From: Methylopumilus sp947499625
Lineage (GTDB): Bacteria; Pseudomonadota; Gammaproteobacteria; Burkholderiales; Methylophilaceae
Reading direction: 5' to 3'
Assembly (NCBI GenBank): GCA_965234475.1
Contig: OZ248397.1
Coordinates: 310,001-374,000, forward strand
Length of the DNA: 64,000 bases
Shown here: positions 42,774 through 52,424 of the stretch, one piece after another
Layout: each line of letters begins with the position of its first letter
Position numbering within the stretch: the stretch's first letter is position 1
Program-made: the position numbers and the translations under genes
The notes under the pieces: model-generated
Databases searched by the model: none
What the model was told of the DNA's origin: nothing
What the model saw: the letters and a program-made list of their open reading frames with translations, nothing else

Positions 42774-43748
42774 ATGCGTTCACAAGATCAAGACTTAGCT
42801 AAAGAAAGAAAGACCACTACCCCATCTAAAACACAGCGCTTACATAAGCTCCTTGCTCAATCTGGGATTGGTTCCAGGCGAGAAATGGAAAAGTATATTG
42901 AAGCGGGTCGTGTGCATGTGAATGATAGCCCAGCAACATTAGGCCAATTAATCCATGAGCATGATGCTATCAAGATTGATGGAAAGACAATCCATCTTTT
43001 CTTTGATTTAAAATTTCCTAAAATTCTTATTTATCACAAACCTGAAGGTGAAATTGTTTCAGTAAGTGATCCGCAAAAAAGAACCACAGTATTTTCAAAG
43101 CTACCTAGAATTAAAAATGAAAAATGGATTTCCATAGGACGTCTTGATATCAACACTTCAGGACTGCTTATGTTTACCACTTCAGGCGATCTCGCTAATC
43201 GTCTTATGCATCCTAAATTTGAAATTGAACGCGAATATGCCGTCCGTATCTTTGGCGAATTAACTGAAGAGCAAATGTTAAATTTAAAATCCGGCGTTAA
43301 ATTGGAAGACGGTCTAGCAAAATTCGATGAAATTCGTTATCAAGGTGGCGAGGGGGCTAATCGATGGTACCAAGTCATCCTTATGGAAGGCAGAAATCGA
43401 GAAGTAAGACGCTTATTTGAGCATTTCAATATGCCGGTAAGTCGTCTTATTCGAACCAGGTTTGGTTCTGTCTCACTCCCCTCGCGCGTAAAAAGAGGCA
43501 TGATGTTGGAACTTGAAGTAAAGGAAGTTGAGAATATTTTAAAATGGCTCGACATGCCTTTCTCTGTGGTGAGTCGCAATGAAAGCCTCATTAAAGTTAA
43601 GGCACGTAAAAAGCACGCACACCCATCACCTTATGCGCCTAAAGTGAAGCTTGACCGAAAAGCAATACTAGACAAAAAAATTAAAAAAATTGGAAAAAAA
43701 CCAATTAAGAGAAGAATTAGAAGTGATTCGGATATTAAAAAAATCTAA
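42774..43748 (+). CDS. rluB: 23S rRNA pseudouridine-2605 synthase family (RluB)
   Basis: A 324-residue pseudouridine synthase with an N-terminal S4 RNA-binding domain (about 20-75; QRLHKLLAQSGIGSRREMEKYI) and the RsuA/RluB catalytic domain with Asp in IGRLDINTSGLLMFT. ILIYHKPEGEIVS and EGRNREVRRLFEHF are conserved. The C-terminal 55 residues are a basic tail (KKHAHPSPYAPKVKLDRK...) that probably contacts rRNA. It is often found after scpB. The last bases overlap convergent prmB by four. Confidence 0.94.
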   Translation: MRSQDQDLAKERKTTTPSKTQRLHKLLAQSGIGSRREMEKYIEAGRVHVNDSPATLGQLIHEHDAIKIDGKTIHLFFDLKFPKILIYHKPEGEIVSVSDPQKRTTVFSKLPRIKNEKWISIGRLDINTSGLLMFTTSGDLANRLMHPKFEIEREYAVRIFGELTEEQMLNLKSGVKLEDGLAKFDEIRYQGGEGANRWYQVILMEGRNREVRRLFEHFNMPVSRLIRTRFGSVSLPSRVKRGMMLELEVKEVENILKWLDMPFSVVSRNESLIKVKARKKHAHPSPYAPKVKLDRKAILDKKIKKIGKKPIKRRIRSDSDIKKI

Positions 43749-44644
43749 TTAGATAGTTGAGATTTTTGTAGCATAAATACAAAATCATTACCTAAAGAAA
43801 CATCTAACCACTGAAATTGAATTGTTGGAAATTTATTTAATAAAACTTCTTTGTTGTGTCCAATTTCAATAATTAGCATACCGTCGTCGTTAAGGTATTG
43901 CTTTGCTTCACGAATAATTCTAATTGTATGATCTAAACCCTCGTCCCCGCTTCCAAGAGCCATGCTAGGTTCTTTTAAAAACTCCATAGGGAAGTTATTA
44001 ACGGAAGCTTGATTGACATAAGGAGGATTCGAAATAATGAGGTCGTATTTCTTGCCTTTTAATTCATTAAACAAATCAGATCGAATTAATTCAATGCGAT
44101 CATGTAATCCATAATGGTCAACATTAATTTGGGCTACCTGCAATGCTTTGTCTGAGAGATCAGCGAGATCAATTACAGCGTTCTGGAAGCTATGTGCCAT
44201 CATGATGCCTAAGCAGCCACTTCCGGTACATAAATCAAGCGCACTATAAATTGTTTCAGGATCATCAATCCATGGGTAAAGATTTTCGCTTAATGATTCT
44301 GCAATTAAAGACCTAGGAATGATGACGCGCTCATCAACATAAAATTTATAATCTCTGAGCCATGCCTCATTAAGCAGATAAGCTGTTGGGACCTTATCAA
44401 TAATTCTTTTTTCAATTAAAAATAATAAATCTTTTTTTTCTTTACTCGTGATGTGAGCATCTAAAAAGTTTTCTATTGTGTCGTGAGGTAAATGTAGGAA
44501 GCCAAAAATGAGCCAGACAGCTTCGTCATATGCATTAGAAGTACCATGGCCAAAAAATACATCAGAACTCTCAAATTGACTAACAGCGTATCTTAGCCAA
44601 TCACGAATTGAAAAAAGTTCGTTCAATATTTGCGTTTGGCTCAA
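43745..44644 (-). CDS. prmB: Ribosomal protein L3 N5-glutamine methyltransferase PrmB
   Basis: S-adenosylmethionine-dependent enzyme that methylates a glutamine of ribosomal protein uL3. The 299-residue protein has a helical N-terminal domain (1-110), the SAM loop ALDLCTGSGCLGIMMA and the catalytic NPPY motif in LIISNPPYVNQ. The longer N-terminus (YAVSQFESSDVFFGHGT, then YDEAVWLI) is characteristic of PrmB against PrmC. It overlaps dapE by four bases. Confidence 0.95.
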   Translation of the reverse strand: MSQTQILNELFSIRDWLRYAVSQFESSDVFFGHGTSNAYDEAVWLIFGFLHLPHDTIENFLDAHITSKEKKDLLFLIEKRIIDKVPTAYLLNEAWLRDYKFYVDERVIIPRSLIAESLSENLYPWIDDPETIYSALDLCTGSGCLGIMMAHSFQNAVIDLADLSDKALQVAQINVDHYGLHDRIELIRSDLFNELKGKKYDLIISNPPYVNQASVNNFPMEFLKEPSMALGSGDEGLDHTIRIIREAKQYLNDDGMLIIEIGHNKEVLLNKFPTIQFQWLDVSLGNDFVFMLQKSQLSN

Positions 44645-45768
44645 GTGAGGATCTTGTGAAGCGTAAGCTTGTATATATTTTTAAGCGGTTCAATATCTTT
44701 TATATCAATACATTCATTGATTTTATGAATCGTGGCATTAAGCGGACCAAACTCAACAACTTGATCACTAATGTTCGCAATAAAACGACCATCTGAAGTG
44801 CCACCTGTTGTGGATAGCTCAGGCGTAATACCTACAGTTTCCTTAATAGCGTCTGATAAGATTTCTACAAGCTTTCCTTTTTTTGTTAAATAAGGATTAC
44901 CTGAATACTCCCAATCAATAACGTAATCGAGTTTATGTTTATCTAAAATTGCGTGCGCTCTTTCTTTTAAATTTTCAGAGGTACTTGCTGTTGAATATCT
45001 AAAATTAAAAAGGATGTCTACTTCACCAGGAACAACGTTTGTAGCGCCTGTTCCACCTTTGATATTTGAAATTTGCCATGATGTTTTAGGGAAATATTCG
45101 TTACCTTCATCCCAGGACATATTCACTAAGTCTGTAATAGCGGGCGCAACCATATGAATAGGATTTTTTACTAAATGGGGGTACGCAATATGGCCTTGGA
45201 TACCTTTTACGGTAAGTTTTGCTGAGAGTGATCCTCTTCGGCCATTTTTAATCATGTCACCGAATTTTAGATGTGAAGTCGGTTCGCCCACGAGGCAGAA
45301 ATCAATTCTTTCATTTCTCTTCTTAAGAAGTTCAACCACTTTGACAGTGCCATCGACTGCAACACCTTCTTCATCAGAAGTAATGATTAATCCAATTGAA
45401 CCTTTAAAGCCCTTAGTTTCTTTTAAAAATTCTTCGATGGAAATAATAAAGGCTGCAATAGATGTTTTCATATCTGCAGCGCCTCGACCATAGAGCTTGT
45501 CATCTTTGATTGTGGGATCAAAAGGCGGTGATATCCATTGATCAACCGGGCCACTAGGGACAACATCTGTATGTCCTGCAAAAACGAAGAAGGGCGCTTC
45601 AGTGCCTTTGCGTGCGTATAGGTTTTCTACATCGCCCGATTTAATTTTCTCGCATTTGAAACCTAAAGGCTCTAAGAGGCTAATAAGCAAATCTTGGCAA
45701 CCAGCATCATTTGGCGTATTAGATTTTCTAGCAATTAAATTTTTAGCAAGCTCTAGTGTTTTAGTCAT
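44641..45768 (-). CDS. dapE: Succinyl-diaminopimelate desuccinylase
   Basis: Zinc aminopeptidase-type enzyme of lysine/meso-DAP synthesis. Of 375 residues the metal ligands are in FVFAGHTDVVPSG, YGRGAADMK, TSDEEGVA with the catalytic Glu, GEPTSHLKFGD and the final His in GPLNATIHKINE. The lid/dimer domain lies at about 175-295. It is in a group with dapD, separated by an ArsC-like gene. Confidence 0.97.
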   Translation of the reverse strand: MTKTLELAKNLIARKSNTPNDAGCQDLLISLLEPLGFKCEKIKSGDVENLYARKGTEAPFFVFAGHTDVVPSGPVDQWISPPFDPTIKDDKLYGRGAADMKTSIAAFIISIEEFLKETKGFKGSIGLIITSDEEGVAVDGTVKVVELLKKRNERIDFCLVGEPTSHLKFGDMIKNGRRGSLSAKLTVKGIQGHIAYPHLVKNPIHMVAPAITDLVNMSWDEGNEYFPKTSWQISNIKGGTGATNVVPGEVDILFNFRYSTASTSENLKERAHAILDKHKLDYVIDWEYSGNPYLTKKGKLVEILSDAIKETVGITPELSTTGGTSDGRFIANISDQVVEFGPLNATIHKINECIDIKDIEPLKNIYKLTLHKILT

Positions 45769-45771
45769 TTT

Positions 45772-46134
45772 TCATTTTTTAAATAATTGTTTAAATACTG
45801 CTTCATCAAATCCAAGTGATACTAGTCTTTTATCGATAGCCACCAAAGGCCTTTTCATCAATGTTGGTTTTTCTATAATTAACTGAACCGCAGCTTCTTG
45901 GTTATCGGCAAGTTTTTTTTCTCGGTCTGTAAGATTTCTCCAAGTCATGCTAGATTTATTAATTAGCATATCCCAAGTTAAATGACCCGGTAACTTTTTA
46001 AACCATGCAGTCAAAGTAGCCACATCTAATGCATCTTTTTTGAGATCGTAAAAGTCATACTTAATTTGATGACTATCAAACCAAGTTAATGCTTTTTTGA
46101 CAGTGCTGCAATTTTTAATGCCATACACCATCAT
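45772..46134 (-). CDS. ArsC/Spx family protein (YffB-like)
   Basis: A 120-residue thioredoxin-fold protein: MMVYGIKNCSTVKKALTWFD with a single N-terminal Cys (Cys9), then LIIEKPTLMKRPLVAID with the conserved Arg/Pro. This is the YffB branch of the ArsC family, whose activity is not known. Position between dapD and dapE is typical in betaproteobacteria. Gaps are three bases on both sides. Confidence 0.92.
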   Translation of the reverse strand: MMVYGIKNCSTVKKALTWFDSHQIKYDFYDLKKDALDVATLTAWFKKLPGHLTWDMLINKSSMTWRNLTDREKKLADNQEAAVQLIIEKPTLMKRPLVAIDKRLVSLGFDEAVFKQLFKK

Positions 46135-46137
46135 GAT

Positions 46138-46965
46138 TTAGATACCTCTGAGTAACTCGTTAATACCAACCTTACCAAGCGTTTTTTCATCTACCTTTTT
46201 TACAATCACTGCACAATAAAGACTATAAGAGCCATCTTTTGAAGGGAGGTTTCCTGACACTACAACAGAGCCTTTAGGAATGCGACCGTATGTCACTTCG
46301 CCTGTTTCGCGATCATAGATCTTAGTTGACTGGCCAATGTAAACGCCCATAGAAATAACTGCGTTATCTTCAACTACAACACCTTCGACCACTTCTGATC
46401 GAGCACCAATAAAGCAATTATCACCAATAATAGTTGGGCCTGCTTGAATAGGCTCCAACACTCCGCCAATGCCAACACCTCCTGAGAGGTGAACGTTCTT
46501 GCCAATTTGCGCACATGAACCAACGGTTGCCCAAGTATCAACCATCGTACCTTCATCTACATAAGCGCCGATATTGACATAAGAAGGCATTAGTACAACA
46601 TTTTTACCGATAAATGAACCCCGTCTTGCAATAGCGTTAGGCACAACACGATAGCCACCTGCTTTAAAATCTTCATCTGTGAAGTTAGCAAATTTTGAAT
46701 TTACTTTATCAAAGTAATTCGTATAACCACTTTTCATAACTTCGTTATCGTAGAGTCTAAAAGAGAGTAGTACCGCTTTTTTTATCCATTGATGCGTTTC
46801 CCAATCTTGGGAATCTTTAATACGTGTTGCTACTCGCAGCGATCCATTATTTAAACTGTTAAGGACTTCATCCACAGTATCTTTAATTTCTTTAGACGCA
46901 TTTTTTGGATTGATTTCAGCTCTTATTTCAAAAGCATTTTCGATAATTAATTTTAAGTGGTCCAT
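46138..46965 (-). CDS. dapD: Tetrahydrodipicolinate N-succinyltransferase
   Basis: Succinylates tetrahydrodipicolinate in the succinylase branch of DAP/lysine synthesis. The 275-residue trimer-forming protein has an N-terminal helical part (1-100) and a left-handed beta helix of hexapeptide repeats (about 105-250; GKNVVLMPSYVNIGAYVDEG, GVLEPIQAGPTIIGDNCFIGARSEVVEGVVVEDN written in parts). Together with dapE this supplies meso-DAP for peptidoglycan. Confidence 0.97.
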   Translation of the reverse strand: MDHLKLIIENAFEIRAEINPKNASKEIKDTVDEVLNSLNNGSLRVATRIKDSQDWETHQWIKKAVLLSFRLYDNEVMKSGYTNYFDKVNSKFANFTDEDFKAGGYRVVPNAIARRGSFIGKNVVLMPSYVNIGAYVDEGTMVDTWATVGSCAQIGKNVHLSGGVGIGGVLEPIQAGPTIIGDNCFIGARSEVVEGVVVEDNAVISMGVYIGQSTKIYDRETGEVTYGRIPKGSVVVSGNLPSKDGSYSLYCAVIVKKVDEKTLGKVGINELLRGI

Positions 46966-47014
46966 GAGAGTTTTTTTTAGTTAAAACAGTATTTTACATT
47001 AAAGTCTAATGTAA

Positions 47015-47830
47015 TTAGCGTGGTCGACTTGATTCGTAGAGAGGTTTTAATTTATAGGCAAGATCAGTGAGGTCTCTAATACGATTATCATCCGATGGAT
47101 GAGTACTTAAAAACTCAGGTGGTTTTTTTGTATCTTGTTGTTTCATTTTTTCCCATAAAGTTACTGCAGCAAAAGGATTAAAGCCAGACCTTGCACCAAG
47201 CTCAAGGCCAATAGCATCGGCCTCTCTTTCTTGTGTGCGACTATTGGGGAGAGCGAAAAAGAGGGTGGTACCTAATGAAGCGGCTTGCATTGTGGCATTG
47301 GCTCTATTTCGATTGCTTGTATTAGAGATATAAGCTGCAAAACCAATTAAACCTAACTGCTGAATAGCGGCGGTCGACATTCTTTCGCGTCCGTGTTCGC
47401 GAAGTGCGTGAGAGATTTCATGCCCTATCACAGCTGCTAATTCATCATCCGTTGCTTTGAGCTTTCGAATGAGGCCTGAGTAAACCATGATTTTCCCTCC
47501 AGGCATACAATAAGCATTTACTTCGTCACTATCTTCAACATTTACTTCCCATGCCCATTGATTCGCTTCAGGTTTAAAATAATTTGCATTAGCAATGAGT
47601 CTATTACTAATTCTTTTGACGCGCTTGACTTGGAAAGGGTCAACATTAAGTTTATTTTTTTTACTCGCTGCTTTAAGCGCGTTTTGGTAGCTATCACTAG
47701 CAATGCTTGCCACCATAGATTGGGGCATAAGTAAGAGTTGTTTTCTATCGACGTCTGATTGATTTTTTAGAGTTGTAGAAGCGCAGCCCGTGATAAGAAA
47801 TACTAAGAAAAATAAAACGCTATATTTCAT
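47015..47830 (-). CDS. M48 family metalloprotease lipoprotein (LoiP/YcaL-like)
   Basis: A 271-residue lipoprotein: lipobox LITGC with Cys16. The HExxH zinc motif is in VIGHEISHALREHGRERM and the third ligand Glu in QEREADAIGLE. The chain ends shortly after FLSTHPSDDNRIRDL, so it lacks the TPR tail of BepA. It probably degrades misfolded proteins at the outer membrane. It starts two bases after kup. Confidence 0.93.
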   Translation of the reverse strand: MKYSVLFFLVFLITGCASTTLKNQSDVDRKQLLLMPQSMVASIASDSYQNALKAASKKNKLNVDPFQVKRVKRISNRLIANANYFKPEANQWAWEVNVEDSDEVNAYCMPGGKIMVYSGLIRKLKATDDELAAVIGHEISHALREHGRERMSTAAIQQLGLIGFAAYISNTSNRNRANATMQAASLGTTLFFALPNSRTQEREADAIGLELGARSGFNPFAAVTLWEKMKQQDTKKPPEFLSTHPSDDNRIRDLTDLAYKLKPLYESSRPR

Positions 47831-47832
47831 TC

Positions 47833-49713
47833 TTAAAACAATACTTGGCTTCCCAATTCAACCACGCGGTTGGGAGGTAATTTAAATTGATTGGTAATGG
47901 TTTCTGCACTCCTAAATAAACCGATAAACAATTTCTTTCTCCAATAATTCATATTGTCTTTTGGTGTTGCCAATAAAATTTCCTTGCCAATAAAATAAGA
48001 GCTATTCATAGGATCAATATTGAGACCATTTTTCGAGCATAGGGCAAGATCTTTGGGTAAGTCAGGCTGGTCTTTAAATCCATATTTCACAGTGACTTTA
48101 TAAAAGTTATAAGGTAATTTTTCAACACTCACAAGGTCTTTTGAAAGTGAATGAGGGTAATCCATAAACACCACAGTCAGAACAATGACTTTTTCATGAA
48201 TCACTTTATTGTGCTTGAGGTTATGAAGCAGGGCATGTGGCACACCATCTGGATTGGGTGTTAAAAATATTGCTGTACCCTCCACGCGAGGCGGAGGGTT
48301 AGCACCTATAGAAGCAATAAATGAATGAATCTCAATAGCCTCACCTTTAAGTATCTTGTAAAGAAGTGCTCGCCCTTTTTTCCAGGTCGTCATTAAAACA
48401 AAAATAACAGAGCCAATCAAAATTGGGAACCAACCACCATCAGGTATTTTTAAAATATTTGCACTAAAGAATGCAAGATCGATCATTAAAAAAATTGTCA
48501 TGAAAATAAATGTCTTGGTGGAATTCCATTTCCATACTTCGTAGAATACAAAGCTTGCGAGAAGTGTTGAGATGACCATATCACCTGTGACTGCAATACC
48601 ATAAGCGCCTGCAAGATTACCTGAGCTTTTAAAGGTCACCACTAAAGCCATCACCGCAATCATTAAGAGCCAATTAATTCTTGGAAGGTAAATTTGCCCC
48701 TCTTGATTTTCAGAAGTATGCTCGACATGCATTCTTGGTAGGAATCCTAATTGAAGTGCTTGTCTGGAGACTGAAAAAGCGCCGGTAATTACAGCTTGTG
48801 AAGCAATAATTGCTGCGAGCGTTGCTAAGATAATAAGAGGTATGACAAGAAATTCAGGTGCCATGAGATAAAAAGGATTTTTAATATTTTCAGGATTGCT
48901 AATAATTAATGCACCTTGTCCAAAGTAATTTAATGTAAGCGCTGGAAGTACAAAAATAAACCATGCAAGTCTAATCGGTTGCCTTCCAAAATGTCCCATA
49001 TCTGCATAAAGTGCTTCAGCGCCGGTGACTGACAAAACGACTGCACCTAATGCTACGAATGCCACCATTGGCGACAGCTGGAAGAAATGCAATGCATGTA
49101 ATGGGTTAATGGCTGTGAGCACGTGTGGCTCTTGTGCGATATTAATAATCCCCAATAATGCAAGTGTTAAGAACCAAAAAAACATAATGGGTCCAAAGAA
49201 AGCGCCTACCACATTCGTTCCTTTGCTTTGTGCGTAAAATAAAATAAACAACACTGCAAGAGTTATAGGAATAATAAGATAACTTAAAGAGGGGGCTACA
49301 ACTTCAAGACCTTCGATCGCAGATAAAACAGAAATTGCAGGTGTAATCATTCCGTCCGCATAAAACATGCATGCCCCAAGAATACCTAAAATCATAATCA
49401 AACTTCTTTTGTTACCACTCAGTGCATTTTTATTAGCAAGGGAGAGCAGAGCCATAATGCCCCCTTCACCTCTATTGTCAGCTCGCATAATAAAGGCAAC
49501 ATATTTAGCTGACACAATCATAATAAGTGACCAGAAAATAAGAGAAAGTATGCCTAGGACGTTAAACTCAGTAAGTGCAACAGGATGTTTACTAAGAGAA
49601 AAAACTTCTTTCATGGTATATAGCGGGCTTGTGCCAATATCACCAAACACAACACCTAATGCTGAAAGCGAAAGTGTAGCTAGAGTAACTTTGTGATTTT
49701 TTTTATCTTCCAT
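47833..49713 (-). CDS. kup: Potassium uptake protein Kup
   Basis: A 626-residue low-affinity K+/H+ symporter of the KUP/HAK family. About twelve membrane segments occupy residues 12-445; GVVFGDIGTSPLYTMKEVF, NRGEGGIMAL, ADGMITPAISVLSAIEGLEV and VTGAEALYADMGHFG are family signatures. The C-terminal cytoplasmic part (about 450-626) ends RVVELGSQVLF. It heads the minus-strand group kup-M48-dapD-arsC-dapE-prmB. Confidence 0.97.
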   Translation of the reverse strand: MEDKKNHKVTLATLSLSALGVVFGDIGTSPLYTMKEVFSLSKHPVALTEFNVLGILSLIFWSLIMIVSAKYVAFIMRADNRGEGGIMALLSLANKNALSGNKRSLIMILGILGACMFYADGMITPAISVLSAIEGLEVVAPSLSYLIIPITLAVLFILFYAQSKGTNVVGAFFGPIMFFWFLTLALLGIINIAQEPHVLTAINPLHALHFFQLSPMVAFVALGAVVLSVTGAEALYADMGHFGRQPIRLAWFIFVLPALTLNYFGQGALIISNPENIKNPFYLMAPEFLVIPLIILATLAAIIASQAVITGAFSVSRQALQLGFLPRMHVEHTSENQEGQIYLPRINWLLMIAVMALVVTFKSSGNLAGAYGIAVTGDMVISTLLASFVFYEVWKWNSTKTFIFMTIFLMIDLAFFSANILKIPDGGWFPILIGSVIFVLMTTWKKGRALLYKILKGEAIEIHSFIASIGANPPPRVEGTAIFLTPNPDGVPHALLHNLKHNKVIHEKVIVLTVVFMDYPHSLSKDLVSVEKLPYNFYKVTVKYGFKDQPDLPKDLALCSKNGLNIDPMNSSYFIGKEILLATPKDNMNYWRKKLFIGLFRSAETITNQFKLPPNRVVELGSQVLF

Positions 49714-49744
49714 GTGTGCGTATTTTTTTTAAATCAATTTACAA

Positions 49745-50974
49745 TTATTTATCTTTAAGATCTGAAATATTTGCGTCAGCTTGCCCATGGTTTAATTGAA
49801 TATGAATTTTATCATCAAGCTTTAACTGGGCTACATTATTTACAATCTCACCGTCTACATTCGTAATGATTGAATAGCCTCTTGATAAAACAGCATGAGG
49901 GCTTAAGTGACCTAAATTTAATTTTAATTTATCGATGTGCAAATGATATTGGATCACAGCATTTTTCATACTTTGATTAATCCTTTGTATATATTGATGA
50001 ATCTGTTCTTTTTGCCTTTGAATTTGTTGATGAGGTGATATAAGACGTTTCTCTAGATAATCAATTTTCTGCATGACTTCCCGAACAAGAACCGCCATGA
50101 CTTTATTTAATTGGTTTTTATAAACTTGAATTGTTTTGATAAGTTCAACAGTATGGCTTGTCACGATTTCAGCAGCGCCTGAGGGCGTGGGGGCTCTTAA
50201 GTCAGAGACAAAATCAGCTATAGTCGTATCAGTTTCATGTCCAACACCTGTAATTGTTGGTATTTTTGATGCCGCAATCGCTCGCGCTACGACTTCTTCA
50301 TTAAAAGCCCATAAGTCTTCAATCGAACCGCCGCCGCGCGCCAAGATAAGCACATCACATTCTTTTCTCATATTCGCAGTTTCAATGGCCTTCACAATTG
50401 CTAGAGGTGCTTCTTTACCCTGAACGAGGCTGGGATAAATAATGACTGGAATATGAGGACTTCGCCTTTTAAGCGTAATTAAAATATCCTCGACAGCAGC
50501 CCCTGTGGGGGAGGTAATAACGCCAATAGATGCAGGAAATTGAGGTATAGATTTTTTGCGAGAATCTTCAAAAAGTCCTTCTTTGAGGAGTTTTTCTTTT
50601 AATTGATTGAAGGCTTCTGATAAAAGTCCCGCTCCTGCATGCCTAATGAGCTCAATATTGAGTTGATATTCACCCCGGGCCTCATATAAACCGATAAAAC
50701 ATTTCGCTTCAATCTTTTCCCCATTTTCAGGCATCCAATCAGCCGCCATATTTTTATTTTTAAACATGGTGCAACGGACTTGAGCTTCATCATCTTTAAG
50801 AGAAAAGTACCAGTGTCCAGAGGATGCGCTTATAAAATTAGAGATTTCACCTGAAATCCAAAATGAGGGAAAGCTTTGTTCAAGGAGCTCCCTTACAAGA
50901 CGGTTAATTTCTTTGACAGAAAAAACTCTTGCTTCGTTAGGTTTGGAGCTATTTATTGGCGTTGAATTAATCAA
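49745..50974 (-). CDS. xseA: Exodeoxyribonuclease VII large subunit
   Basis: Catalytic subunit of the single-strand-specific exonuclease VII. Of 409 residues, an OB-fold (about 15-105; FPSFWISGEISNF, SGHWYFSLKD) is followed by the catalytic domain with IGVITSPTGAAVEDI, LARGGGSIEDLWAFNEE and GVGHETDTTIADFVSDLRAPTPSGAAE, and then a coiled-coil (about 285-350). It is slightly shorter than the E. coli protein (456). No xseB is in the window. Confidence 0.96.
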   Translation of the reverse strand: MINSTPINSSKPNEARVFSVKEINRLVRELLEQSFPSFWISGEISNFISASSGHWYFSLKDDEAQVRCTMFKNKNMAADWMPENGEKIEAKCFIGLYEARGEYQLNIELIRHAGAGLLSEAFNQLKEKLLKEGLFEDSRKKSIPQFPASIGVITSPTGAAVEDILITLKRRSPHIPVIIYPSLVQGKEAPLAIVKAIETANMRKECDVLILARGGGSIEDLWAFNEEVVARAIAASKIPTITGVGHETDTTIADFVSDLRAPTPSGAAEIVTSHTVELIKTIQVYKNQLNKVMAVLVREVMQKIDYLEKRLISPHQQIQRQKEQIHQYIQRINQSMKNAVIQYHLHIDKLKLNLGHLSPHAVLSRGYSIITNVDGEIVNNVAQLKLDDKIHIQLNHGQADANISDLKDK

Positions 50975-51038
50975 ACTAGAAGGATATCCGTTACAATTAT
51001 CTTCATTATAGAGTTAATGAATAACTAAAGAGCTTTAA

Positions 51039-51539
51039 TTGAAGAATTTTTTTTTATCACATAGACAAGCCCATTTAATTGCTTTTGTTGCCGCTTATTT
51101 TTTAGTTGCATTAGCAGTCTTCATTCAAAAAAAATTCAACCTCGAACCATGCCCTTTATGTGTGACGCAAAGAATTATTTTTATGGCGCTGGGGTTACTT
51201 TTCTTAATTAATGCGTTTATAAAGCCTACATATTTCATTAGAAAGTTATCTTTAGTGATTTTATCGATCACTTCAATCACGGGCATGGTATTTTCTTTTA
51301 AACATATCTTGATTCAATCAAAAGCCATTCATGTTCCAAATGAATGCGGTGTTGATTTAAATTATATGTTTGAAAATTTTCCATTCTCAAAAGCTTTGAA
51401 TTTGCTTTTTAAAGGCACAGGTGACTGTTCACATATTGATTGGACTTTATTAGGCCTTACGATCCCTGAATTAGCTTTAATTGGATTCATATCATTTTTT
51501 ATCTATACCGTTTTTTTATTTCGGATGAATTTAAAGTAA
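51039..51539 (+). CDS. dsbB: Disulfide bond formation protein DsbB
   Basis: Inner-membrane quinone reductase that reoxidises DsbA. The 166-residue protein has four membrane segments; the first cysteine pair is Cys38-Pro-Leu-Cys41 in EPCPLCVTQR and the second pair Cys103 and Cys130 in the second periplasmic loop. The start is TTG at 51039 with an AAAGAG ribosome site six bases ahead; no ATG occurs before the first membrane segment. The stop overlaps the cysM start (TAATG). Confidence 0.93.
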   Translation: MKNFFLSHRQAHLIAFVAAYFLVALAVFIQKKFNLEPCPLCVTQRIIFMALGLLFLINAFIKPTYFIRKLSLVILSITSITGMVFSFKHILIQSKAIHVPNECGVDLNYMFENFPFSKALNLLFKGTGDCSHIDWTLLGLTIPELALIGFISFFIYTVFLFRMNLK

Positions 51540-52420
51540 TGCAATTAGCAGATTTTATTGGAAATACACCACTCGTTGCTCTGCAGCGGATGCACGGAAA
51601 TTCAAGTAGTGCTATCCACTTAAAGTTGGAAGGGAATAATCCCGCAGGCTCAGTCAAAGACAGGGCTGTGTTTTCTATGATTCATAACGCTGAATTAAGA
51701 GGCGAGATTAAACCTGGCGACACACTCATTGAAGCCACGTCTGGGAATACAGGTATAGCACTTGCTATGGTGGCTGCGATGAAAGGTTACAAAATGATTC
51801 TGGTAATGCCAGAAAATCAAACCATCGAAAGACGACAAACCATGAAAGCATTTGGCGCAGAATTTATTCTGACTTCAAAAGAGGGCAGTATGGAGCTTGC
51901 AAGAGATACCGCCATAAAAATGCAAAAAGAAGGCAAAGGTTTTGTATTAGATCAATTCAATAATCTTGATAATCCTAAAGCGCATTATGAGACTACAGGC
52001 CCTGAAATTTGGAAAGACACAAAGGGTTGTGTCACGCACTTTATTGCAAGCATGGGTACCACAGGTACGATTGTAGGTACTTCGCAATTCTTAAAAGAAA
52101 AAAATAAAAATATTCAAATTATTGGAGTGCAACCAGAAGAAGGTGCTCAGATTCCAGGCATACGTAAATGGCCGGAAGCCTATTTGCCGAAAATATATAA
52201 TGCAAAAAATATTGATCGCATCGAATATGTTTCACAACAACATGCCGAAGAGACTGCGCGACAGCTTGCAAAAGAAGAAGGTATTTTTTCTGGCGCATCA
52301 ACAGGTGGCGGACTTTATATCGCACTTCAAATCGCGAAAGCAAATAAAGATGCCGTGATTGTCTCTATTGCTTGTGATCGCGGCGATCGTTATTTATCTT
52401 CTAATTTATTTGCGAGCTAA
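51539..52420 (+). CDS. cysM: Cysteine synthase B (O-acetylserine sulfhydrylase)
   Basis: PLP enzyme forming cysteine from O-acetylserine and sulfide or thiosulfate. The 293-residue protein has the PLP lysine at 40 in NPAGSVKDRAV, the substrate loop ATSGNTGIALAM, the phosphate loop SMGTTGTIVGT, and PEEGAQIPGI and RKWPEAYLP, features typical of CysM rather than CysK. It overlaps dsbB by one base. Confidence 0.96.
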   Translation: MQLADFIGNTPLVALQRMHGNSSSAIHLKLEGNNPAGSVKDRAVFSMIHNAELRGEIKPGDTLIEATSGNTGIALAMVAAMKGYKMILVMPENQTIERRQTMKAFGAEFILTSKEGSMELARDTAIKMQKEGKGFVLDQFNNLDNPKAHYETTGPEIWKDTKGCVTHFIASMGTTGTIVGTSQFLKEKNKNIQIIGVQPEEGAQIPGIRKWPEAYLPKIYNAKNIDRIEYVSQQHAEETARQLAKEEGIFSGASTGGGLYIALQIAKANKDAVIVSIACDRGDRYLSSNLFAS

Positions 52421-52424
52421 TGCA

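Noticed and set aside
52359..52424. Longer start for the PolB-like exonuclease with a hydrophobic N-terminus
   Set aside because: The extra 22 residues are the out-of-frame 3' end of cysM; the family begins at the VFDIET strand.
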